A model generated the notes under the pieces. The model ran no database searches, was not told where the DNA came from, and saw only the letters and a list, made by a program, of their open reading frames with translations. Of a stretch of DNA of 64,000 nt, positions 8,717 to 17,194 are shown in pieces. Position 1 is the first letter of the stretch. Each line of letters starts with the position of its first letter. Source of the DNA: Neobacillus cucumis (GTDB lineage: Bacteria; Bacillota; Bacilli; Bacillales; Cytobacillaceae). Both the position numbers and the translations under genes were made by a program. The stretch covers positions 62,001-126,000 of the forward strand of contig NZ_PGVE01000064.1 in NCBI RefSeq assembly GCF_002860255.1, written 5' to 3'.

Positions 8717-9733
8717 ATGGATACTACACTGATTGAAAGACAATTGAGGGAAATGAGTGACTATGAAAAAAAGTATTCAGGCACACTAGAAAATCCTAAA
8801 CATTACTCCCACTTAGAAGATTTAGAACTTACTTTTTCGAAAGACATTCAAACACCCAACATTGTACTGGTAGAATATTTTTTCAAACCTGAGCAAAATG
8901 TTGTATTTTTAAAACACCGTCGTTTTATCAATTTCACCGAACATAGACATTCATTTATTGAAATGAACTATGTTTTTTCAGGTACTTGTACACAGTACAT
9001 AAATGGCAAAGAGGTAATTCTCAATGAAGGAGATCTCTGCTTACTTGATACAAATGTTACACACGGAATTGAAAGCGCCTCCGAAAATGATATTATTATT
9101 AACATAATGATTCGAACTAGTTATTTTGATTCAGCCCTGCTTCAAAGATTATCAGGAAATGATTTATTAACCGATTTTTTCGTTAATGCCATTTACCAAC
9201 AAAAGAAAGACAGCCGCTATATTATTTTTCCTAAAGGCCCAAACAATCGACTGAAAGAAATCATCTTCCAAGCTCTGGGAGAATACCTCCAACCACAGCT
9301 ATGCTCGACTGAGGCCCTCAATTCCTATATGATTTTAATGTTCACGGAGCTTTTAAGAATTTATAATAGCTTCTCTAAAGAAAAAGAAGAACCAACCTTT
9401 AAAAAAGCTATTATCTCTGAGATTCTAAGTTTTATGGAACAAAACTTCCAAACCATGACATTAGAAAAAACAGCGGAGAAGTTTCACTTTCATCCAAACC
9501 ATTTGACAAGACTGCTTAAGATCAATTTAGGCAAAACATTTATTGAATTATCACATCAATTAAAAATAAAAAATGCCTGTACACTAATTGAAAATACGGA
9601 TTTAACCATTGATCAGATTGCTAATAAAGTTGGATATACCAATATTACGTTTTTCTATAAATCATTTAAAAAGATTCATGGAGTTACCCCTGCCGTATAT
9701 CGCAAAAAGAACCACGAAAGCCCTACTTTGTAG
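8717..9733 (+). CDS. AraC-family transcriptional regulator with cupin sensor domain
   Basis: The 338-residue protein shares its plan with the regulator at 1954: an N-terminal cupin-like domain (EHRHSFIEMNYVFSG, then NEGDLCLLDTNVTHGI) and a C-terminal AraC-type DNA-binding domain (about residues 228-330, IANKVGYTNITFFYKSF, TPAVYR). A strong AAGGAGGG ribosome site precedes the ATG. It is divergent from the DMT exporter and is followed by its own terminator. The signal molecule is unknown. Confidence 0.85.
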   Translation: MDTTLIERQLREMSDYEKKYSGTLENPKHYSHLEDLELTFSKDIQTPNIVLVEYFFKPEQNVVFLKHRRFINFTEHRHSFIEMNYVFSGTCTQYINGKEVILNEGDLCLLDTNVTHGIESASENDIIINIMIRTSYFDSALLQRLSGNDLLTDFFVNAIYQQKKDSRYIIFPKGPNNRLKEIIFQALGEYLQPQLCSTEALNSYMILMFTELLRIYNSFSKEKEEPTFKKAIISEILSFMEQNFQTMTLEKTAEKFHFHPNHLTRLLKINLGKTFIELSHQLKIKNACTLIENTDLTIDQIANKVGYTNITFFYKSFKKIHGVTPAVYRKKNHESPTL

Positions 9734-9749
9734 ACTTTCGTGGTTTTTT
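9710..9749 (+). terminator. Terminator of the second AraC-family gene
   Basis: AACCACGAAAG pairs with CTTTCGTGGTT, followed by a T run. The stem begins inside the last codons of the gene. Confidence 0.85.
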
Positions 9750-9792
9750 ATTAGTTTAAGATTTAATATATGAACTTTGTGAACATTCTGTG

Positions 9793-9909
9793 ACCAAAAT
9801 CACCAAAAAGAACGATATAACCAAAACATTGTCAGACTATTCTCTAAAATCTATACTTTCAATTAGAGTTTACAACATCTTCGTGCACCTTACATTGTAA
9901 GTGTTTACA
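9793..9909 (+). promoter_or_regulatory. dctP promoter with ACCAAAA repeats and cre-like site
   Basis: TTGTCA (9829-9834) and TATACT (9852-9857) with a 17-bp spacer form a good sigma-A promoter. Three direct ACCAAAA copies at 9793, 9802 and 9820 lie just upstream, where a CitB/DcuR-type activator would bind. TGTAAGTGTTTACA (9896-9909) matches the cre consensus with one mismatch and lies downstream of the start point, suited to CcpA roadblock. Confidence 0.6.
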
Positions 9910-9935
9910 ATTTTATTAGATTGGGAGGATCGGAA

Positions 9936-11189
9936 ATGAAAATTAATTTTAAAGGTCTTACAACTCAGGTAGTAATCGCAATCGTACTTGGCATTATCTT
10001 TGGTGCTTTATTTCCTAAAACAGGAGCCGAATTAAAAGTTTTATCGGATATCTTTGTTAAAATGATTAAAATGGTTATTGCCCCAATTATTTTCTTAACC
10101 ATCGTCGTTGGTATTGCTGGCATGGGTGATATGAAAAAGGTAGGCCGGATTGGTGGAAAAGCATTATTATACTTTGAAATCGTTTCCACTATTTCACTGG
10201 CAATCGGGATATTATTTGCTACTATCTTCAAACCAGGTGCGGGTGTAAATGCACACAGTGCAAAGGGTGACATTACCCAATTCACCAAACAAGCAGCCGA
10301 GGGAAGCCATAGTTTTATGGATTTTATCATGGGAATCATTCCTGATAACTTCTTGGGTGCAATGGTAAACGGTCAGCTTTTACCGATTCTTTTCTTAGCC
10401 GTTCTGTTTGGAATTGCCTTATCTGGTCTAGGTGAAAAAGGAAAATCAGTCATTGATCTTTTTGAAAAACTATCTGAAACTTTCTTTCGAATTGTAAACA
10501 TTATTATGTACTATTCACCTATTGCTGCGTTTGGTGCAATCTCTTATACGATTGGTGAATTCGGTATCGGTTCCCTTGTATCTCTAGGAAAACTGTTTGG
10601 ATTAACTGTCTTAGCCATGGTCGTGTTTATTGTTGTCATTCTAGGCGGCATTGCTAAATTCTATCGATTTAATATTTTTCAATTTATACGTTATATCAAA
10701 GATGAAATCTTTTTAGTACTAGGTACATCTTCTTCTGAATCAGCACTTCCTAAAATGGTTGAGAAACTTGAGAAGTACGGCTGTTCCAAGTCGGTTGTTG
10801 GTCTCGTTGTTCCTACTGGATACTCTTTTAACCTAGATGGCACATCTATTTATCTTTCAATGGCTGCCTTATTTATTGCTCAGGCCTTTGGGGTTCACCT
10901 AAGTTTTGGCCAAGAAGTAACCTTACTCGGTGTTTTAATGCTTACCTCCAAAGGGGCTGCAGGTGTAACAGGTTCAGGCTTTGTCACTTTAGCAGCGACA
11001 TTGGCCGCATTCCCGAGTGTTCCTGTTGAAGGAATTGCTCTTCTTCTAGGAGTTGACCGTTTTATGTCAACGGCACGTGCCCTTACAAATCTAATTGGTA
11101 ATGGTGTAGCAACTGTAGTAGTTTCAAAAATGGAAAATGAATTCGATGAGAATGTTAATGTGAAGGAATCTATTAGCAAATCGGCATAA
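9936..11189 (+). CDS. dctP: Dicarboxylate:cation symporter (DAACS family)
   Basis: A membrane symporter taking up C4-dicarboxylates such as malate, fumarate or succinate with protons or sodium. The 417-residue protein shows the family's SSSESALPKM serine-rich hairpin (about residue 265), GYSFNLDGTSIY and the helix-8 region GVDRFMSTARALTNLIGN, whose R and N bind substrate carboxylates. I place the start at the ATG at 9936 behind GGGAGG; an in-frame TTG at 9921 lies inside that ribosome site. Downstream come a two-component system and malic enzyme, so the likely job is malate/C4-acid uptake. Glutamate transport is the main alternative in this family. Confidence 0.88.
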   Translation: MKINFKGLTTQVVIAIVLGIIFGALFPKTGAELKVLSDIFVKMIKMVIAPIIFLTIVVGIAGMGDMKKVGRIGGKALLYFEIVSTISLAIGILFATIFKPGAGVNAHSAKGDITQFTKQAAEGSHSFMDFIMGIIPDNFLGAMVNGQLLPILFLAVLFGIALSGLGEKGKSVIDLFEKLSETFFRIVNIIMYYSPIAAFGAISYTIGEFGIGSLVSLGKLFGLTVLAMVVFIVVILGGIAKFYRFNIFQFIRYIKDEIFLVLGTSSSESALPKMVEKLEKYGCSKSVVGLVVPTGYSFNLDGTSIYLSMAALFIAQAFGVHLSFGQEVTLLGVLMLTSKGAAGVTGSGFVTLAATLAAFPSVPVEGIALLLGVDRFMSTARALTNLIGNGVATVVVSKMENEFDENVNVKESISKSA

Positions 11190-11216
11190 CATCCTGTGAT
11201 AAGATAATAAATGAGT

Positions 11217-11245
11217 ACAGCCACGAAAACGTGGCTGTTTCTTTG
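11217..11245 (+). terminator. Terminator of dctP
   Basis: ACAGCCACG and CGTGGCTGT form a perfect stem with a four-base loop, followed by TTTCTTT. Confidence 0.85.
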
Positions 11246-11301
11246 GTGATAGAAAAAAATATAAGCTATAATGACAGAAAAGAGATCAAAGGAGCGAACT
11301 T

Positions 11302-11979
11302 ATGGATCCTATCAGAGTCTTAATTGTCGAAGATGATCCAATGGTCATGGAAATTAATGCTCAATTCGTTTCAAGGTTTTCTGGCTTTGTCTTAGCTGGA
11401 AAAGCATTTTCTGGTAAAGAAGCTATAACATTAATTAATCAAGTAAATCCAAATCTAGTTCTGCTAGATTACTTCTTACCAGACACAAACGGACTTTCCT
11501 TGTTACAGACCATTAGAAATAAACATTACCCTTTAGATGTTATTCTGTTAACTGCTAATCGAGACCCAAATCATATCCAGGAAATTTTCCGATCCGGTGT
11601 TGTAGATTATATTGTCAAGCCATTCCGATTTGATCGATTTCAATCTGCACTAGAACAGTATCGTTCTACATTAAAGAGATTCAAGGAAAATAGACCTTTT
11701 GAGCAGGCGGACTTAGATGGATTAAAAGGAGCAAAACACAAGTCATCCGTGTTGGAAGAACACTTGCCAAAAGGGTTGAATGACAGAACATTACAGCAAA
11801 TACTTCAATTTTTAAAAGGACAAGCAGAACCACTTTCCTCTGAAGATGTTGCCATTGGAACAGGCTTAGCACGCGTTACTGTTCGCCGTTATTTAGATTA
11901 TCTAGAGAAAAAAGGCGAAATTGTGATGGAAATTCAATATGGTTCCGTAGGCCGTCCAATGAATAAGTACAGGTTATAG
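11302..11979 (+). CDS. dctR: Response regulator of C4-dicarboxylate two-component system (CitB/DcuR family)
   Basis: The 225-residue protein has an N-terminal receiver domain (EDDP near residue 10, phospho-acceptor Asp in LLDYFLPD near 54, T and K in LLTAN and VKPF) and a C-terminal helix-turn-helix of the CitB/DcuR type (VAIGTGLARVTVRRYLDYLEK). It is followed after 31 bp by its kinase and sits behind the symporter. By analogy with B. subtilis DctR and MalR it should activate dctP when external C4-acids are sensed. The DctR versus MalR name is uncertain. Confidence 0.88.
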   Translation: MDPIRVLIVEDDPMVMEINAQFVSRFSGFVLAGKAFSGKEAITLINQVNPNLVLLDYFLPDTNGLSLLQTIRNKHYPLDVILLTANRDPNHIQEIFRSGVVDYIVKPFRFDRFQSALEQYRSTLKRFKENRPFEQADLDGLKGAKHKSSVLEEHLPKGLNDRTLQQILQFLKGQAEPLSSEDVAIGTGLARVTVRRYLDYLEKKGEIVMEIQYGSVGRPMNKYRL

Positions 11980-12010
11980 CCTTGAAGAAAAAATGAAAAG
12001 AGGTGTTCCT

Positions 12011-13615
12011 GTGCGAAATAAAAGACCAAGGTTTCGTCTTCAAACGACTATAACCATTCTAGTCTGCGGAGTGGTGGCACTAGCTTTATTTGTCACCGAT
12101 TTACTTATAAGTAACGAAATTGGACAAACGACTGAAAAAAATCAGTCAGAGAAAGCAATGAATATTGCTAGGATGATTGCTCATTCCCCCATAGCTTTGA
12201 AAGCGCTGCAACAAAAAAAGGATGAGCCTGAAATCCAAAAATATACGAATGAAATGACTAAAATAACGAACGTCGAATTTATTGTTGTCATGGATATGAA
12301 TGGAATCCGAAAATCACATCCTAGTCCAGATAAAATTGGACAGCGGTTTGTTGGTGGCGATGAAGGCCCCGTTCTCCATGGCCGAGAAAAGACCTCTATC
12401 GCAAAAGGGACATTAGGTTACTCTTTAAGAGCGTTTACTCCAGTATTTTCAGAGTCTGGAAAACAGATTGGCGCCGTTGCCGTAGGAATTTCTCTTAATA
12501 AGGTCAAACAGGATGTTAAAAACAGTAAAAAGGTCATTTATTTAGCGGTGATTTTCGGGGTACTAATTGGAGTTATTGGAGCTATTATTTTAGCAAAAAA
12601 AATAAAGAAAAGTATGTTTGGACTGGAGCCATTTGAAATTGGTAAATTACTTGAAGAAAGAAGTGCCATGCTTCAATCAACTAAGGAAGGGATTCTAGCA
12701 GTTGATCAAGATGCCCGCATCACACTCATTAATAATGAAGCACTCCGCTTATTTGAAGAAGCGGGAATTAAAGAGAACCCTGTTGGCCACTTAGTTGATC
12801 AATACCTCCCTCAACTTCCATTGAAAAATGTCTTGGAAACAGGGAAACCCAGCCTGAATGTCGAAATTGATTTATCAGGTATTACCCTATTTGCAAACCA
12901 ACTTCCGATTATTGTTGGTCATCAAATGGTTGGTGCCATTACAACTTTTCGAAACAAAACAGAAATTAATAAGTTAGCTGAAGAGCTTACAGGGGTCACG
13001 CTCTATGCAGAAGCCTTGAGGGCCCAGTCACATGAATTCATGAACAAGCTTCACGTTGTTTTGGGATTAGTTCACCTGCAGCAGTATGAAAAACTGGCCG
13101 ATTATATTGACCAAATTTCCGACCATCTTCAAAATGAAGTCGGCTATATTGTCAGTAAAATAAAGGACCCCGCTCTAGCAGGGTTCATACTTGGAAAAAT
13201 GAGCTATGCCAGAGAAATGGGTGCAGATTTGTCTTTTTCAGGAGAAGGGATTTTACCTGAACCTGCCCTACCTGAAACGACTCATGAATTAATCACCATT
13301 ATCGGCAATTTAACTGATAATGCTTTAGAAGCTCTTTCAGGCCAAGACAATAAAAAGGTATTCATCCATTTTGATTACTATGATCATGAGCTTTTAATTG
13401 AAGTAGCGGACAATGGTCCAGGAGTAGTGGAAGATATGGTCGATAAGGTATTTTTGAAAGGGGTTTCTACAAAAGGAAATGACCGGGGAATAGGTTTATT
13501 TCTCGTTAAACGCAGCCTTGAAAAGCTTCACGGCAATATCGAACTTTCAACCGAGGCTGGAAAAGGAACAAGATTTACTGTTACGATCCCCTACTTAATT
13601 AAAGGGGATCGCTAA
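12011..13615 (+). CDS. dctS: Sensor histidine kinase of DcuS/CitA family
   Basis: A membrane kinase of about 534 residues. It has a first membrane helix near residues 12-30, an extracytoplasmic PAS-like sensor (about 35-165), a second helix (about 168-190), a cytoplasmic PAS segment, the phospho-acceptor motif SHEFMNKLHV and a HATPase domain (GNLTDNALEAL, DNGPGV, GIGLFLVKRSLE). I prefer the GTG at 12011 because AAGAGGTG precedes it; an ATG at 11993 would put that site inside the gene. It should sense C4-dicarboxylates outside the cell and phosphorylate the adjacent response regulator. Confidence 0.88.
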   Translation: MRNKRPRFRLQTTITILVCGVVALALFVTDLLISNEIGQTTEKNQSEKAMNIARMIAHSPIALKALQQKKDEPEIQKYTNEMTKITNVEFIVVMDMNGIRKSHPSPDKIGQRFVGGDEGPVLHGREKTSIAKGTLGYSLRAFTPVFSESGKQIGAVAVGISLNKVKQDVKNSKKVIYLAVIFGVLIGVIGAIILAKKIKKSMFGLEPFEIGKLLEERSAMLQSTKEGILAVDQDARITLINNEALRLFEEAGIKENPVGHLVDQYLPQLPLKNVLETGKPSLNVEIDLSGITLFANQLPIIVGHQMVGAITTFRNKTEINKLAEELTGVTLYAEALRAQSHEFMNKLHVVLGLVHLQQYEKLADYIDQISDHLQNEVGYIVSKIKDPALAGFILGKMSYAREMGADLSFSGEGILPEPALPETTHELITIIGNLTDNALEALSGQDNKKVFIHFDYYDHELLIEVADNGPGVVEDMVDKVFLKGVSTKGNDRGIGLFLVKRSLEKLHGNIELSTEAGKGTRFTVTIPYLIKGDR

Positions 13616-13658
13616 CAATAATATATAAAAAATATATGCATCAAGGGAGTGGGTCTTT

Positions 13659-15092
13659 ATGTCAATAGGTACAGGTACAAGTACACATATCATCATGCGT
13701 TTACAACTGGATGTAGAAGTTTTTTCATTTGGTGAAATTGCCAGCTGTATTAGTAATGCAGGCGGTGATATTATCGGGGTCGATGTCATTTCATCAAACA
13801 AAACACATACGGTCCGCGATATCACGGTCAATGTTCATGGTTTAAAACATAGTAAGCTTCTTGGTGATCTGATTTCCAAACTTAAGGGAGTCAAGGTTCT
13901 ACAAATCTCTGACCGTACCTTCTTGATGCACCTTGGCGGAAAAATAGAGACCGCACTTAAAACAAGAATTAAAAACCGTGAAGATTTGGCAAGGGTTTAT
14001 ACACCAGGAGTTGCCAATGTTTGTACAGCGATTGCAGAGGAACCAGAAAAAGCCTATTCACTAACCATCAAAAGGAACACAATTGCGGTCATCTCTGATG
14101 GAACAGCCGTCCTTGGTTTGGGCAATATCGGTCCGGCAGCAGCCATGCCTGTTATGGAAGGAAAATCTATGCTATTTAAACAACTTGCAAATGTGGACTC
14201 CTTCCCTATCTGCCTTGATACAGAAGATACCGAAGAAATTATTCGTACGATTAAAACCATTGCACCCGCTTTTGGCGGTATCAATTTAGAGGATATTTCC
14301 GCACCTAGGTGTTTTGAAATAGAAGAAAGATTAAAGAAAGAGCTTGATATCCCTGTTTTTCATGATGATCAGCATGGAACCGCCGTTGTCCTTCTTGCAG
14401 GGCTCTTAAACGCGCTAAGAATCACGAAGAAAAATATTGAAGATATCAAAGTTGTATTTACCGGAATTGGGGCAGCTGGAATTGCCTGCACAAAAATTCT
14501 CCTGTCAGCAGGGGTTCGCAATATCATTGGCGTTGACAGAAACGGCGCAATCCACCGAGATGTTCAGTATGAAAATAAGTATTGGAATCAGTATGCTGAG
14601 ATCACCAATCCGGATAATCTGAAAGGATCCTTATCTGAAGTGATCGCCGGGGCTGACGTATTTATCGGTGTCTCTGCCCCTGGAATCTTAACCGTTGCAG
14701 ATATTAAAAGCATGGCAAAAGATCCAATTGTGTTTGCCATGGCCAATCCAGAGCCTGAAATCGATCCTGAATTAGCGGAGCCATATGTAAGAGTTTTAGC
14801 TACAGGCCGTTCTGATTATCCAAATCAAATCAATAATGTTCTTTGTTTTCCTGGAATCTTCCGAGGTGCTTTAGATTGTCGTGCTAGTGAGATTAATGAA
14901 GAGATGAAGGTTGCTGCCGCTAAAGCTATAGCTTCCGTGGTTTCAGATGAGGAACTTAGTGAATCCTATGTTATTCCAAGTGTGTTTAATGATAGAGTAG
15001 TAGAAAAAGTCCGGTCAGCAGTTGTCAAAGCAGCTCATGAAACAGGTGTTGCACGCAAAGAACTTCGGGCTGCAAATTTAGTCAACCTATAA
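13659..15092 (+). CDS. NAD(P)-dependent malic enzyme with N-terminal ACT domain
   Basis: It decarboxylates malate to pyruvate. The 477-residue protein begins with an ACT-type ligand-binding domain (about residues 10-85), followed by the malic enzyme core: RVYTPGVANVC, SDGTAVLGLGNIGPAAAMPVMEG split across the malic domain, HDDQHGTAVV, and an NAD-binding segment VFTGIGAAGIACTKILL. The ACT extension suggests amino-acid or metabolite feedback. It follows the kinase by 43 bp and ends with a terminator, completing an uptake, sensing and catabolism unit for malate. Confidence 0.92.
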   Translation: MSIGTGTSTHIIMRLQLDVEVFSFGEIASCISNAGGDIIGVDVISSNKTHTVRDITVNVHGLKHSKLLGDLISKLKGVKVLQISDRTFLMHLGGKIETALKTRIKNREDLARVYTPGVANVCTAIAEEPEKAYSLTIKRNTIAVISDGTAVLGLGNIGPAAAMPVMEGKSMLFKQLANVDSFPICLDTEDTEEIIRTIKTIAPAFGGINLEDISAPRCFEIEERLKKELDIPVFHDDQHGTAVVLLAGLLNALRITKKNIEDIKVVFTGIGAAGIACTKILLSAGVRNIIGVDRNGAIHRDVQYENKYWNQYAEITNPDNLKGSLSEVIAGADVFIGVSAPGILTVADIKSMAKDPIVFAMANPEPEIDPELAEPYVRVLATGRSDYPNQINNVLCFPGIFRGALDCRASEINEEMKVAAAKAIASVVSDEELSESYVIPSVFNDRVVEKVRSAVVKAAHETGVARKELRAANLVNL

Positions 15093-15119
15093 GCTATAAT
15101 AACCTATTATAATAGAGTT

Positions 15120-15154
15120 AAGGGACCGTCTATGATAAAAAGCGGTCCCTTTTG
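15120..15154 (+). terminator. Terminator of the malic enzyme gene
   Basis: AAGGGACCG pairs with CGGTCCCTT, followed by TTT. Confidence 0.8.
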
Positions 15155-15180
15155 CATAAGCTGGTATGAATTTTCTCCTT

Positions 15181-16437
15181 TTAGCTCATTTGCTCATTTA
15201 ATCTACATATCTCTATTATTTTGAATTCTATATTCATTTTTCCAGAAGATGCAGTGAATTCAACTTTACCTTCCTTTTCGAAATATTGGCAATTTGTGTA
15301 TCCCATTTCGGTCAGATAATCATTCAAATCTTGAATGCAGTCTGGATCGACATTTGTTAGTGAAATAACAGCAATGGTATTAGCTGGTACCATGACTTGT
15401 AGAAACATTTTCTTTTCTTCATTTATCTCCCATTTCACCTTCATCTCTCCATACACCGACTCATATTGGGTTTCGGCATATGTTAATCGGTCACAGTAAT
15501 GCGGTTCAACCTTAAACTTACTGTATCCCGGTCCAATGGGAGTTAAACCGCCAATATGGCGGACAAGCCAATCCCCAATACAACCGAATGCATAGTGATT
15601 AAAAGAGAAAGCCCCCACAGTACCGTCTGGTTTAATTGCTTCCCATGATTCCCAAATAGTCGTTGCACCTTTTTTAACTTCATAAAGCCATGAAGGGCAG
15701 GCTGTTTGGAAGAGCAGCTTATAAGCAATATCCTCATAGCCATTTTCACATAAGACATCCATAATAAACGGAACAGATAAAAATCCCGTATCAATTTTAT
15801 AATCATTTTTCTTGATTAACTCTACTAATCTTTCGATCGCTTTTTTCTTTTGCTCTCCAGAGAGTAGGTTAAATGCAAGAGCAATTGTGTACACGCCCTG
15901 GTAATCAGCTGTCATTAACCCTGAATCATTCACATATGCCATTCCAAAGGCTTCTTTCACCTTACCATAAAGATTATGAAAATAATCAGCCTTGTCTTGT
16001 TTTCTGAGAACCTTAGCAATTTCAGCTAATAAGCCAGCAGAATATGCATAGTACGCAGTGGCAATTGGATCCTTCGTGGCAACCGCAGATGCGATTGGCC
16101 CTCGCGGTTTTTCACCAAGCATAAAACTTGGAATCATCCAGTCGCCAAAATGGAACTTTGTATCCCATAAGTATCGAGTATAATCATCTTCAGCATTTTC
16201 TTTGTTCTGCGCTGCACTTTTTTGAACATAATCAAGCCATTTTTCCATTTCCGGGAAGCATTGTTCTAGGATTCTCTTATCTTCATACCTCTGATATAGA
16301 ACCCACGGAACAATAAGGATAGCATCCCCCCAGCCCGCTGATGAAATGGTACCAGTAAATTTCTTATCATTCCAGATATCCTTAGGTGCAGGGCAGTAAT
16401 TAAGAATTTCGCCTTCTTCTGTTTGCTCCTGCTGGTG
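15181..16437 (-). pseudogene. Alpha-L-rhamnosidase (GH78), 3' half only
   Basis: About 418 residues match the C-terminal half of GH78 rhamnosidases: SSAGWGDAILIVPW, MEKWLDYVQ, HFGDWMIP, ATAYYAYSAGLLAEIA, TIWESWEAI, FNHYAFGCIGDWL and GPGYSKF. GH78 enzymes are usually 850-1000 residues. The N-terminal domains and the DERLGW-type catalytic loop are missing. The open frame continues upstream only because it reads the antisense of the LysR remnant; that part is not rhamnosidase and has no ribosome site. It would have released rhamnose for the rha pathway encoded nearby. Confidence 0.88.
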
Positions 16438-17173
16438 CTGTATTTTTAAAAGAAGCGATGAGATTGTTGAAAAAACTTCAGGAGCGATTGAAAAAGCCCA
16501 ACAAACGGATGCGGGGGTCATTGGCAGTCTTTCAATCGGTTTCTTGAGTGTTCATGTGCGCAGTTTTTTACCAGAGGTTATTAAACAGTTTCGTGCACTC
16601 TATCCAAAGGTTGAACTACATTTAAACCACTTCCCAAGCAAAATGCTAAAGGAGGCATTGGAAGAAGGCGAAATAGATATTGCTCTAACGCTGCCATCCG
16701 GATGACATAGGATAGAAGAAATCGAAATTCAAACGGTCACAAAAGAGAAATATTGTATTGTTATGCATGAGAATCATCCCCTCGCTAATAACCAAAAGAT
16801 TAAGCTTGCCGATCTAGCAAATGAGCCGTTTATTATCCATAACCGTCATGATTCTCCTGTAGGCTCCTATGACTTTATTGTCCATTTATGTGAACAAAGC
16901 GGACTTACTCCAAAAATCGTGAGTCAGCCGCGATTTGTTGATACCGTACCAATACTGGTTGAATCAGAAATTGGTATCTCGGTTTTGCCAAAAAGTTTTG
17001 AAGCTGTATCAAGCCCATCGCTCCGTTTTATCGAAATTGACGGACTGGAGGGGCATGATTTTGAACTCGTTATGGCATGGAAGAAAAACAATTTGAATCC
17101 ATCTATTTCTATGTTTTTAAATGTCTTGTCCGAAAAAAACCCTATAAATAAAAAGAAAACCTGTCAACTTTGA
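16425..17173 (+). pseudogene. LysR-family regulator, 5'-truncated and frameshifted
   Basis: The frame starts with PAGAVFLKEAMRLLKK, the end of a LysR linker, so the helix-turn-helix (about the first 60-70 residues) is gone. A -1 frameshift near 16482 moves the reading to AIEKAQQ and GSLSIGFLSVHVRSF, an in-frame TGA interrupts at about 16702, and the effector domain resumes (CIVMHENHPLA, ETDTVPILVESEIG-like region) to a normal end. No functional regulator is made. It faces away from the rhamnosidase remnant and was probably its divergent regulator. Confidence 0.88.
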
Positions 17174-17185
17174 CAGGCTTTCTTA
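17151..17185. terminator. Bidirectional terminator between the LysR remnant and rhaEW
   Basis: CCTGTCAA and TTGACAGG form the stem; A-rich sequence on the left gives the minus strand a T run, and CTTTCTT follows on the plus strand. Confidence 0.75.
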
Positions 17186-17194
17186 ACTAACTAA

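Noticed and set aside
16438..16521. In-frame ATG extending the rhamnosidase remnant upstream
   Set aside because: These codons are the antisense of the LysR remnant, do not match GH78, and no ribosome site precedes the ATG.
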